Positions 12,432-21,391 of a stretch of 64,000 nucleotides of DNA are shown piece by piece. The position numbers and the translations under genes are program-made. The first letter of the stretch is position 1. Every line of letters starts with the position of its first letter. The stretch covers positions 1 to 64,000 of the forward strand of contig NADL03000457.1 of assembly GCA_002205965.3 (NCBI GenBank), in the 5' to 3' direction. The stretch is from Kappaphycus alvarezii. Its lineage: Eukaryota; Rhodophyta; Florideophyceae; Gigartinales; Solieriaceae. Below the pieces are notes generated by a model that was not told the origin of the DNA, searched no databases, and saw nothing but the letters and a program-made list of their open reading frames with translations.

Positions 12432-12627
12432 TTTCTACACCGGTGCAAAGATGTGTTAAAGAGGAATTTCCTGAGATTCAGTTGTTTTGTAGATCTGTAG
12501 GCATCTAAAGCTGCTTACTCAGCCGTCAGTTCAGCGTGGCAGTAGAGCACTAAAACTTTCCCCCGTAAACCTAGTTACCTCTTACCCAAATGCGCCTTTT
12601 TGGTAGATTATTCAAATCCATTCCAAC

Positions 12628-12890
12628 GTGGCAAGAAACGTGGCTGTGAGGGCACTGGAGACGTACGGAAAGGTTCGGGGGGTTTTGATGCAAAGGCACG
12701 CTGCAGCAGCCGTCATGTCCAATGCGGCCTGCTTGATGGCTGGCCTGAAGGTAGCATTTTAGGAAGCGTAGTTCCTTCCCCATTACGCTGTAGGTATACC
12801 CTTTTTGAGTCGATTGCGGTTGTCTGGAAAACCATGGGATAGGTCGGAAATATCTTCCAACAGTAAAACACCCAAACGTTTTTTCCTTCT
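12628..12890 (+). mobile_element. 5'-truncated RLE retroelement: C-terminus plus 3'UTR
   Basis: The frame 12628-12762 encodes the last 44 residues of the RLE protein. It begins VARNVAVRALETYGKV, ends SNAACLMAGLKVAF and stops at TAG 12760-12762. About 120 bp of 3'UTR follow, with TTTTTGAGTCGATTGCGG, a GGAAAACCATGGGATAG block, and finally the CAGTAAAACACCCAAAC tail. This copy physically links the protein-coding part to the short tail motif scattered elsewhere. It also supplies the unoccupied version of the site where the chromovirus at 14200 inserted. Confidence 0.7.
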
Positions 12891-13048
12891 TTTTTTTTAC
12901 TAGAAAGGTAAAAATGGGGGGTTAATTTACTGTGGTAGATATGTGGGTTGGTACCTAGTAAATTTGTACCGGAGCGTAGATACTGTATATTGGCCAAGCC
13001 ATTTGCCAAACCGTACAATGCATCGAAAACTGTAGATGGCACTCCAAT

Positions 13049-13990
13049 CTACCAGAAGGTGGAGGGGAGGCCAGCCACCAAACAAGCGGCATTGGAGGTT
13101 ACTGTCAATGCGGAGTGCCGCTGTAAAAGAATGCATCTAACCTTCGAAAACCGTTCCATTGCGCGAGTGGCAACAGTTCTCGCGAGTTCCTTGACGACGG
13201 AGAACGCCGCCGGATGCCATCCTCCAAGCGCTGAGATGGGAACAGGAACCAGCCTGTTTCTCCCAGGCAGTTCAGCAAGGAACCCTTGGTATTTCCGCTG
13301 CTTCTCTGCGTGGGCTGCGTTGAGGCTTGTGAGTGGGTTGAAAGCCCTGGATCTTGTGTGGGACGGAGCGAGCGGGTTGACAAAGGTTACGTCGAAATAA
13401 TCCGTGCCGCCGACAGCTCCCATCGCCCTGATATCCGGCCTTGTCCTGTTTTGGAAGTGTAAACGAGGTTCAATGGAAGGACGTCGGGCGGCTCTTGCGA
13501 GATCGTTCCCCAGTAAAGTCACCTGGTTGTTGTGGCGAGTATTCTGCTCGCAGCCAAAGCGACAATGTAGCAAGTGGTCCCCGTAGATATCCAGCATTTC
13601 AGGACACCCTGCTTTTGGGCAAGGGGTACCTGGGACGAATAAAGGGGTTTGGCAAAAGTACTGGAACCACACGGAGAAATCTTTGCTCTTGATGTGCGTC
13701 CTCAATCCTGGGCAGGGGTAGACCCAGCCTTTGGCTCCGGGAGGGACATGCTAGCGCTGAAGGCGAGGGTGCGGATGTTTCCGAGTGGCAAGGCCTCTTG
13801 CGCAGCCATATGAATTGCGTCTGTTAGCTTCTTCTGCGAGTGCACCGTGCCCTGATTAGAAGACACAAATCAACGCCAAGGGTTTCGCCGCTGGGATCCG
13901 GTGCTTCCACGGAGGATCCCGCAACACCTTTTGCGAAGGCGGAGGACGCTTTGTCGGACCGCTGAAGCCTAAGCCCGGAGAATCTTTCCT
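13049..13990 (-). pseudogene. RLE-type retroelement protein, C-terminal part
   Basis: The longest surviving copy of this family is a 218-residue open frame at 13049-13705 (minus). Homologous sequence in shifted frames continues upstream to about 13980, including GAKGWVYPCPG just before the frame. Residues 29-48 form a zinc-knuckle-like C-x4-C-x9-H-x3-C ending GDHLLHC. Then come RHN (57-59), RPD (89-91), FDVTFVNP (104-111) and K..KY (135-139). The RPD...D...K order resembles the PD-(D/E)xK nuclease and preceding zinc knuckle that end R2-like non-LTR retrotransposon proteins. No reverse transcriptase region is present, so this copy is 5'-truncated or decayed. The assignment to an RLE nuclease is inference from motif order; a related cellular or DNA-transposon nuclease is possible. 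Confidence 0.6.
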
Positions 13991-14023
13991 CTGTTTTGCG
14001 ACTGGTCTACTTTGCTCTAGAAA

Positions 14024-14199
14024 GGGGGAAAAGGTTTGGGTGTTTTACTCTTGGAAGAGCTGCCCGATCTATCCCATGGTTTTCCAGACAACCGCAATCG
14101 ACTCAAAAAAGGTATACGGACACAGGAATGGAGAAGGAACTTTGCTCCTTAAAATGCTGCCTGCAGGCCAGCCATCAAGCAGGCCGCATTGGACATGAC
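14024..14199 (-). mobile_element. 3' half of an RLE element copy, split by the chromovirus
   Basis: Reading the minus strand from 14199, the sequence encodes SNAACLMAGLQAAF then a stop. The shared 3'UTR follows and ends in the AAAACACCCAAACC tail at about 14025-14045. The other half of the same copy resumes at 19839 beyond the chromovirus. Comparison with 12628-12890 shows the two halves are contiguous once the chromovirus and one ATGAC repeat are removed. Confidence 0.8.
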
Positions 14200-14514
14200 T
14201 GAAACGAGAGAGTAGTTGGGGCAAAGGAAGACAGTTAAAATAAACTCAAATGTTGACTTTGATCGATGTTGAAGAATGTTTGATGCTTCTTAATGCCGCT
14301 ACTCGGCATCTGCGACCTCTTATATAGTGGTTTGTACCCCCTTGAATGGATGTAAAATCACACATATCAAAGAGACGCGTTAGAGCAATGCAATATAAAA
14401 ACTACACGAAAAAAAATCTAAAAATCGTATTTGCCACGCTAATTTCATTGCTGGCAAATGTCCAGAATGATCCAGGACCTTGTAGAACAATCCATAAACT
14501 ATTTGATTGTTACA
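14200..14514 (-). repeat. 3' LTR of the chromovirus
   Basis: It spans 315 bp and is identical to 19524-19838 except at two sites: G versus A in GAAGAATG/ATTT, and C versus A in CATAAAC/ATATT. The plus strand begins TGAAACGAGAG and ends GATTGTTACA. Open frames within it are LTR sequence, not genes. Confidence 0.95.
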
Positions 14515-15304
14515 CTATTCCCCAATCCTCTCTATTGACGTCCTCGTCAATGATATTCGGGAGTAGCCCATGTTCAACAATGTACTTGTGCCAAGCTTCT
14601 GTTACGGTACCATCACGATCTACGAAATCTCTTGTCGGCTGCCACTCAGCTTCATGAGTTGGCGCCCCTTGCATCAAAGTGAGGAATTGATATCCTCGTC
14701 CTCTCTTCCTATGTTTCAATATACGGCCAACAACTTGTTCTTCTCCTTCAGGCATGGGGAGAGGATCGGGCCTCTCAGGCATGGGAAGGGCAATATCGGC
14801 AGGCTGGTCTTTATATGGAGTTGTGTGGATAACATGAACGACAGGATGGATCTTGAGATGACTAGGTAGATTCAACCTCAAAGCGTTCTTTCCAATTAAC
14901 GCCTTCACCATAAATGGCCCAAATCTTCTAGCCGTAAGTTTCTGCATCGCCTGCGATCTTGAGTATAAATCCGTAAACAAAGACTTATTCAACCAGACTT
15001 TCGATCCAACTTGATAATTAGGAGCTTGATATCGTTGAGAGGAGACTGCACTTTGTCTCGCTTTAGACACTCTGTACGAGAACTTAGCATCTTCCAAAGA
15101 GTTTTTCAGCCTTAACTTAAAATCTTCAACGCTCTCAATTGGTGTCTCTGCTCTTGAAATCATATCAAGAGGTGTCTTTGGATTATACCCCAAGTCCAAT
15201 TCAAATGGCGACATTCCCAAGTCTTCAGTCACAGACGAGTTGTATGCAAACTCAGCAGCAGGTAACAATTCATCCCAATCATCCTGGGATACGAGCAATA
15301 ACAT
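14510..15304 (-). pseudogene. pol: Chromovirus pol, part 3: integrase C-terminus and chromodomain
   Basis: An open frame of 264 codons continues the integrase in a different frame from part 2; the frames overlap at 15229-15304, which marks a frameshift near 15285-15300. Residues about 10-55 continue the integrase fold (FAYNSS). Residues 127-149 carry a GPY/F-type motif, RRFGPFMV. Residues about 189-243 resemble a chromodomain of the reduced-aromatic kind (ILKHRKRGRGYQF, HEAEWQP). Chromodomains of this lineage are known to direct integration to modified chromatin. The stop lies at the edge of the 3' LTR. Confidence 0.85.
14515..14535 (-). promoter_or_regulatory. Polypurine tract of the chromovirus
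   Basis: On the coding strand, the bases just upstream of the 3' LTR read AGAGAGGATTGGGGAATAG, a purine-rich run ending at the LTR boundary. It is the expected plus-strand primer. The last codons of pol overlap it. Confidence 0.7.
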
Positions 15305-16362
15305 CGTAGGTAGTTCTCAACCATACGATTCATAATCTCAGACGCACCATCTGTCTGTGGATGGCGACTTGAAGACATCTTCAACTTAACTCCACATAGC
15401 TTCATAACATTTTCCCAGAACTTTGAAGTAAACTTTGGGTCTCTGTCGGAAACAATGTTGTCAGGTAAACCATGGAGTTTGAATATGTTACTAAAGAACG
15501 AAAGAGCAACGTCTACTGCTGTGTCATTCACATTGCACGGAATGAAATGAACTCTTCTTGTAAGGCGATCAACCCATGTCGTAACTGCATCTTTGCCATT
15601 CTTGGTCCTTGGAAGGTGTACTATAAAGTCAGTAGCTAAAGATCCCCATCTTCTTTCAGGCATCTCTAAAGATGTGGGAGCCGTCATTTTCTTCTGATTC
15701 GAATCCCTTGCTTGCTGACAACGAAGACATCCTTGAACATAGTTTCGAACATCACGTGTCTTATGCCTCCAATGATAGTTCGAAAGCCTTGATAAAGTCT
15801 TCGCAAAAGCAAAATGTCCACATATCTTCGAATCATGTGCTAACTGCAGTACATCTGAAACACTCTTCCTCGGAACACATAGTTTCTTACCATACATAAG
15901 TCTTTTTCCCTCTCTCTTAAACATATGAATTATCTTTTCAAGCTGCATTTTCTTAATTTCATCAGAAGGCCAGTTTCCATCTAAGGCTCTAACAATAGGT
16001 CCAAAGAACTGATCATCATCATAACTACTAAGGATATCATCAAGATTAATAGATAGCACCTCCACATCATTAACTGAAGGGTTATCCATATCCTTAGAGT
16101 TGATTACATGAGGAGCTCTCGACAAAGTATCTCCAAGTACATGAATCTTTCCTTGCTTCAAGGTAATTGGAAATATTCCAAAGTTACCAAGCGTTTCGAT
16201 GTACCTTGCCTCTTTCTGACTCAACTTAGGCTTAGTGAATAAATGCTTGAGGACCTGATTGTCGGTAATGATCTCAAATGATGAACCTTCCAAATAACAT
16301 CTGAACCTTTGAAGAAAAGATATCAAACTGAGAAGCTCCCTATCATTTGCGGAATAATCTCT
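15229..16362 (-). pseudogene. pol: Chromovirus pol, part 2: RNase H end and integrase core
   Basis: This stays in the same frame as the upstream RT part but is cut off from it by a TAA at 16363-16365. From the first Met (16326), RNase H residues are seen (TDNQ; LGDTLSR). Then comes the integrase zinc finger H164-x6-H171-x28-C200-x2-C203. The catalytic core D233, D294, E330 has 35 residues between the second Asp and Glu, the classical D,D35E spacing. The integrase active site therefore looks intact even though the polyprotein is broken on both sides. Confidence 0.9.
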
Positions 16363-18087
16363 TTAAGTGGGGGACAACTTTTTGGAATAGAATGCAATTA
16401 CACGATCCTTTCCGTTTCCATCTAGTTGTGTTAAAGTACCTCCAACCGCAAATTGTGAGGCATCTACGTGTCCTCTGAAACTCTTGTTCCAATCCGGGGC
16501 AAAAAGAACAGGAGCTCGGGTGATGGCTTCTTTCAGCTCTTGGAATGCAACATCACACTTGTCATTCCATTTACCAACACCAATATCTTTCTTCGTCAGA
16601 TCTGTCAAAGGAGCCGCAATTTCCGAGAACTTTGGAATAAACCTGCGAAAGAATTGAAGTAATCCAATAAATCTTCTTATCTCAGTCACCATTTTAGGCT
16701 TCGGCCATGTCTTCAAAACCTCAACTTTCTCTGGATTAACACAAAGACCATCTTTTCCGACTATGAAGCCCAAGAACTCAATCTCTGTCTTCAGAAAGTC
16801 ACATTTCTTTAGAGAAACATAAAGCTCATGTTCTTGCAGGCGACTTAGCACTATATCAAGGTGCTTGAGATGGCTTTCTTCATCCTTGTTCGTATTTAAT
16901 GCGGTCTTTTCAACATCCTCTGGCTTCACCCGTATTTGGTGGAAACCAGTTTTCAAGTCCAACTTTGAGAAGACTCTTGCATCGCCTAGCCTATCAAACA
17001 TCTCATCTGACCTAGGCAAGGGAGCATTGTTCCTTTTCGTGATTCGATTAAGTGCTCTATAATCGACCACTCCTCTCAACTTGTCTTTCTCTTGGACGAA
17101 AAATAACGGTGATCCATACGGTGATTTACTTGGCCTGATCTTTTTCTTTCTCAACAAGTCTTCAACATATTCCTTTGCAGCTTTCAACTCCGCGGGGGAT
17201 AACTGAAACAACGGACGATGAGGTGGTTTTGAACCTTTCTCAACCTCAATCTCATGATCCACACTTCTCTTTGGTGGTAGTCCAGCAGGTAGTTCCCCTT
17301 TGAAGACATCCTTAAATCGAAACAGCAGCTTTTCCAATTTGGCATTCTTTTCGTCTTTGATTGCAGAGGGCTTAACCAACTTCAACTCATTCACATCAAC
17401 AAGTTGATACACATTGAAATCTCTCCCATAATTCTTTCTTTTAATCATGTTCCGGAATTTCTTAACTCCAATGCTTGTGACTCTAACTTGTTCCCTCGAA
17501 TTATCTTCAGTAATTGGAATCGCGTGTTTTCCAACCTTAACAATCCGTTCTTGATAATCGATATCAGGATTTTTGTTAACATGCCATGGCATTCCAAGAA
17601 GCACATCATATCTACAATTCGCAACAACCCTATTGGATGTATACAGATGGGAACCAATCTTCAATGTTGCTTCTAGGATGACTTCAGACGCTGTTTCCTT
17701 TGACTTCTTGCTCGAATGATTGACAGTGACATTGACATTCTTAAATCGAAACCTTTCTCTGTTCCGAGCTGCGAAATCCCTTGATACTACGTTTGTATTA
17801 CAACAATCGTCTTTGAGGACGGACACTTTCACGTCTTTCAGTGTCCCATCAAGTACAATTAATTCCTCCACTGGAATATCTTCCTCACTGATCTGGTTTT
17901 TGTCTTCAAGACAATTAACGATAGTATTGGACTCCAAACTAGTCTTCGAGACTCTCAACGCATGACTTACTTGACTTTTCTCAACTATAGAGGTATCACC
18001 AGTGCAAATCTCTTCTTTCAACACTGGACTCTGGATACTTCGTCTTAGTTGCCTAGCCTCTGCAACAAGACATTCAAAGTCACTCAT
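16363..18087 (-). pseudogene. pol: Chromovirus pol, part 1: protease and deleted reverse transcriptase
   Basis: This open frame has 574 codons. A retropepsin-like site lies near residues 90-101 (LKDDCCNTNVVS; Cys sits where Gly is usual). The RT begins near residue 280 and keeps the first catalytic Asp in FSKLDLKTGFHQI. At about residue 398 (16882-16893) KTALNT runs straight into KDEESHLKHL. The usual block between these, including the Y-x-D-D catalytic loop, is missing in frame, roughly 45-50 residues by comparison with the family. The thumb and the start of RNase H follow. The frame ends at TAA 16363-16365, which replaces a sense codon in otherwise continuous homology. The gag frame lies 41 bp upstream in another phase. 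Confidence 0.92.
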
Positions 18088-18128
18088 ACTCGGCCCAACC
18101 GGAGCGTTATTTCCTTTCGGCGGACCTC

Positions 18129-18929
18129 TTAGTTTTCCGAGTCATTGTCAATAACTTGAGCATTATTCGATGCAATCTTTTCCTCACGGTCATTATGCTT
18201 CCATGGCCTGCAACCTACTTTGTGACGTACAAAGCAGCGGTTCTCCTTGTACAAACTTTCTATCTCTGGATCAAATCGACGATTACTGTTTCGAATTTGA
18301 CCACGGTTGTACCTCTTCTCCATGTTACCGATCTCCATTGGTGAGGGAGCCTGGTTTGGAACATAACTCGACTGTTCACCAAACCTTGAGAACATCCCAG
18401 ATCCACGTAAAGCATTGTCAACATTCAGAGCTATCCAGGCAGCTTCATCGACGTTCGCAACATTGCTTTTGAGTACTTCTAGCCTAACCTGTGGCTTAAG
18501 TCCAGAGACAAACTTATCTAGCATTTCATCCATTGAGATACCAGGGATGCTCAGAGCCACATTTCTAAACTCTGAGAGATAAGCAGCAACAGAGTACTTC
18601 TGATGCAATGTTCTTAGCTTGTCTCTTGCACGTCGAACACTGTCGGCGGGTATAAACTCAGCTCGTACGAAATTCTTAAACTCGTCAAAAGAGTCTGGAA
18701 CTGCATTGGAGGCAACTTTCATGAACCACCAACTTGCAGCTGTGCCCGTAAGCAAGGTTGTAGCGTACATAATCCTAGCTCCATCGTTCAGTGCAAGATC
18801 CGTATCTTGCATCTGAACAAGCGTGAGATACTGTTCGAGCTGATATAACAATGTTTCAACGACGAGCCGATCTCTAGTGCCCTTGAACTGCTCTGGCTTA
18901 TTCGGCTTTAACAACGACATCTTGAACAA
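18129..18929 (-). CDS. gag: Chromovirus Gag
   Basis: This is an intact 266-residue frame. Residues about 15-175 match the retrotransposon Gag capsid-like domain (LLTGTAASWW at 59-68; LRTLHQKYSVAAYLSEF at 105-121). A zinc-knuckle remnant is at 232-245: C232-x2-R235-x4-C240-x4-H245. The second ligand is Arg where Cys is expected, and the last two ligands appear in the order C...H rather than the common H...C. A comparable C-x2-C-x4-C-x4-H order is known from some fungal elements. The Gag stop is followed after 41 bp by the pol start in another frame, so pol expression would need a frameshift or re-initiation. The Met at 18929 was chosen; an alternative Met lies at residue 4. Confidence 0.85.
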   Translation of the reverse strand: MFKMSLLKPNKPEQFKGTRDRLVVETLLYQLEQYLTLVQMQDTDLALNDGARIMYATTLLTGTAASWWFMKVASNAVPDSFDEFKNFVRAEFIPADSVRRARDKLRTLHQKYSVAAYLSEFRNVALSIPGISMDEMLDKFVSGLKPQVRLEVLKSNVANVDEAAWIALNVDNALRGSGMFSRFGEQSSYVPNQAPSPMEIGNMEKRYNRGQIRNSNRRFDPEIESLYKENRCFVRHKVGCRPWKHNDREEKIASNNAQVIDNDSEN

Positions 18930-19513
18930 ACTTCTTTTTCTTCTCTTGACTTCTTCTCTCTTGACTTATTATCCACTCAATACTTGTAGAGAGCCGTACC
19001 ACGGCGACGGGTCCTCTTCCCGCAAGAGAGTGATAAAGTACTCTTCGTAACCCACACTCGAGAGCTACGGTGATCTAGATCCGTTCGAGATATCCCCACC
19101 AGTCTTTTGATAAAGACCCTTCGGTGTCCTTACCCTATAAGAAAAGATCTCGAGCCGACCAAAAGGTACTTCTAAATCACAGAACCTAAGTTCTTTCCAC
19201 ACTACTCGATGAGGATGCTCCTACCTGATCAAACCTAAATCGCGTTACTCGAACCCTTGTCCCAGTCGGTCGACCTAGCTAACAGCCAAAAGTCGAGAGG
19301 ATTATTTGAGAATACGTAGGCGACTCGGCGCAGAACAAACACAATCAAAGTAGGCGAAGATATTGAAGATACCTTCCAGCCTATCTAGTCCTCCCGGCAG
19401 AACTAGACTACTAGCATTCACCTGGCACTCCAGCCCACAGGTGATGTTTACCAACGACTGGCACTCCAGCCCACAGTCGTGGTATCAACCGACTCCCTTC
19501 GGCCAACTAGGCG
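18930..19513 (-). other. Untranslated leader of the chromovirus
   Basis: About 590 bp lie between the primer site and gag. No coding sequence is seen. Two strong hairpins lie close to the primer site (19418-19444 and 19454-19480). The position and structure fit a packaging or dimerisation signal; that role is inferred. Confidence 0.6.
19418..19480 (-). promoter_or_regulatory. Twin leader hairpins with identical loops
   Basis: On the plus strand, TCACCTG (19418-19424) pairs with CAGGTGA (19438-19444), and ACGACTG (19454-19460) pairs with CAGTCGT (19474-19480). Both enclose the same 13-base loop GCACTCCAGCCCA. The stems differ in sequence but each pairs perfectly over 7 bp, while the loops are identical. 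That suggests a selected RNA structure. Confidence 0.65.
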
Positions 19514-19514
19514 A

Positions 19515-19522
19515 TGCTACCA
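19515..19522 (-). promoter_or_regulatory. Primer binding site of the chromovirus
   Basis: On the coding strand TGGTAGCA begins one base after the 5' LTR. It matches the first eight bases expected for priming by the 3' end of an initiator tRNA-Met. The match does not extend further, so the tRNA assignment is tentative. Confidence 0.6.
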
Positions 19523-19523
19523 G

Positions 19524-19838
19524 TGAAACGAGAGAGTAGTTGGGGCAAAGGAAGACAGTTAAAATAAACTCAAATGTTGACTTTGATCGATGTTGAAGAA
19601 TATTTGATGCTTCTTAATGCCGCTACTCGGCATCTGCGACCTCTTATATAGTGGTTTGTACCCCCTTGAATGGATGTAAAATCACACATATCAAAGAGAC
19701 GCGTTAGAGCAATGCAATATAAAAACTACACGAAAAAAAATCTAAAAATCGTATTTGCCACGCTAATTTCATTGCTGGCAAATGTCCAGAATGATCCAGG
19801 ACCTTGTAGAACAATCCATAAAATATTTGATTGTTACA
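19524..19838 (-). repeat. 5' LTR of the chromovirus
   Basis: 315 bp, with 313 positions identical to the 3' LTR. It carries the promoter for the minus-strand transcript. It is followed by the ATGAC duplication at 19839-19843. Confidence 0.95.
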
Positions 19839-19990
19839 ATGACGGCTGCTGCCGAGTGCTTTTGCATCAAAACCCACTGAACCTTTCCGTACATCTCCAG
19901 TGCCCTCACGGCGACGTTCCTTGCCACGTCATTTAGCACTACACATGCATCCGGTGTGCCACCCTTATGAAAAGAAAACATTAGTTGCTT
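19839..19990 (-). mobile_element. 5' half of the RLE element copy split by the chromovirus
   Basis: On the minus strand this encodes GGTPDACVVLNDVARNVAV and continues to QKHSAAAV. It corresponds to the region before SNAACL in the other copies. Sequence upstream of GGTPDA no longer resembles the family. Confidence 0.75.
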
Positions 19991-20459
19991 TGTATGTGAT
20001 GGATACAGTACAGTAGCAGTTTGATTTATTTTCTGTACTGTACGTTTGCCCCCGACGATTGAATTTGAATTTGTGATGTGGATTATCACATTACAGTGCG
20101 CCTGGAGAAATTGCACAACACACGCCGACGACCAATTGCTTTTTGGCTGGATCCAGTTGCTTCAATTTTTGTCTATTTAAGCGAGCGTCTGTGCCCTGCG
20201 ACGAGGTCTCTTCCATCAAGAACTACTGCAACCGAACCAGTTCCACCCCCGATCCTCGATGCATTGTTCTGATCAGCTCTTGTTCCAAGATCCAACACCT
20301 GCTCAAGTTGTTCCCCGCTCCACCGTCCGTGATCTCTGTTCCACTGGTCTTCGCTCCAAGTTCTCCCGTTCCTTATTCTGCAGTTGTTCTGACCTGTTTC
20401 ACTGATCAACTAAAGTTCTACAGTTGGTCAAAGACCTTTTGTTCCCTTTTGTTCTGTTC
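19991..20459. other. Region without a supported gene
   Basis: Contains two tandem-like runs rich in TTCTGTACTG and GTTCC. Plus frame 20143-20463 and minus frame 20173-20409 overlap and look like products of compositional repetition. No domain is recognised. Confidence 0.35.
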
Positions 20460-20861
20460 TTAAGTTGGGATCCCCTGGTCACCCGAATCCCGAACTTCCT
20501 TAACCCTCCAAGAGTGGAGATTGGCACAGGCACGAGCCTACCTCTGGAGGAGGTCGCGATAAAGAATTGATATCTTCTCTGCTTTGCATTTCTCGCCGCG
20601 TTCAGAGAGGACATCGGGTTGAAGGCCTTGACTCTCCTGTTGGAGGGAGCGAGGGGATTTACGAGGGTAACATCAAAAAAGTCAGTCCCTCCGCTGCTTC
20701 CCACTGTCTGGATGTCTGGTCTCGTGCGGTAGAGACCATGGCGTGGGTCCATGACAGGATGACGAGCAGCTCTTGCCAGGTCTTTCGCGAGAAGGTTTGC
20801 TTGGCGAACATGTCGGTTGATTTGTGGGCTCCATGCAGGCAGAGCATGAGGTTACGTCCGT
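20460..20861 (-). pseudogene. RLE retroelement fragment interrupted by a solo LTR
   Basis: The minus strand encodes QANLLAKDLARAARHPV, TRPDIQTVGSSGGTDFFDV and LVNPLAPS, followed by SLNAARNAKQRRY. This matches the RLE block of 13049-13705 with RPD and Lys-Tyr motifs kept. Frames break near 20750. The upstream knuckle region (LMLCLHGAH) is degraded. The coding region is cut at 20861 by the solo LTR at 20862-21386. Confidence 0.65.
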
Positions 20862-21386
20862 TGTGAAAATTGACCAAATATTTTAATCTCAATCCTGGTG
20901 TCCTACAGTGATGCTGAATTGTTGAACAATATTTTTATTGAGGACTACAATTTTATATTTCTTGGGAATCATCAAGGAATAATTTTATCTATTTTACACT
21001 GGCCCTATTTTATGCTGAATTGAGTGTGTAATAATTTTTATGTCCCACAGTTGGGTTTTTATATTATACAGTCTATAATTATTGCATTTATGCTGCCAAC
21101 AAATTATTATCTGGATAAGTGCTTACCTGGAAAATACTGCACTAATTATTGCTGAGCCTGATTCATGTCTACCAAAATTATTGTACCCTGGTGTAGAGTA
21201 TAAGTAGTACTAGCTTGTTAGAAATATTGTTATCATCCTCGGGCCATCGTAATATTCCCCTCGATCATATATCATTAAATTTTGTTTTCTATTCATTATT
21301 CATTCTAAGTCCAATTGTGGCATTTATTTATTTATTCAAGTTGGAACTATTTATTTTTTGGATCTACCTATCCCAATTATTTTGCA
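20862..21386. mobile_element. Solo LTR (family 1, copy 2), 525 bp, TSD TCCGT
   Basis: It has the same termini (TGTGAAAATTGACC...TATTTTGCA) and is colinear with 5537-6088. Perfect 5-bp repeats TCCGT flank it at 20857-20861 and 21387-21391. The two copies carry different duplications, so they are independent insertions. This one inserted into an RLE retroelement fragment and is therefore younger than it. Confidence 0.87.
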
Positions 21387-21391
21387 TCCGT

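Larger units (their letters stand above)
14200..19838 (-). mobile_element. Complete Ty3/Gypsy chromovirus with LTRs and TSD
   Basis: The element is 5639 bp, encoded on the minus strand. It has two 315-bp LTRs (TG...CA), a primer site, a purine tract, gag, protease, a truncated reverse transcriptase, RNase H, integrase and a C-terminal chromodomain-like segment. Perfect 5-bp repeats ATGAC flank it (14195-14199 and 19839-19843). The LTRs differ at only two positions, so the insertion is recent, yet pol carries a deletion, a nonsense codon and a frameshift. It is therefore non-autonomous and, if mobile, was moved by proteins from another copy. It sits inside an older RLE element copy. Confidence 0.95.

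Noticed and set aside
14346-14657. Plus-strand frame starting in the 3' LTR, with a twin at 19670-19936
   Set aside because: Both begin inside the identical LTR and run into unrelated sequence; they are not genes.
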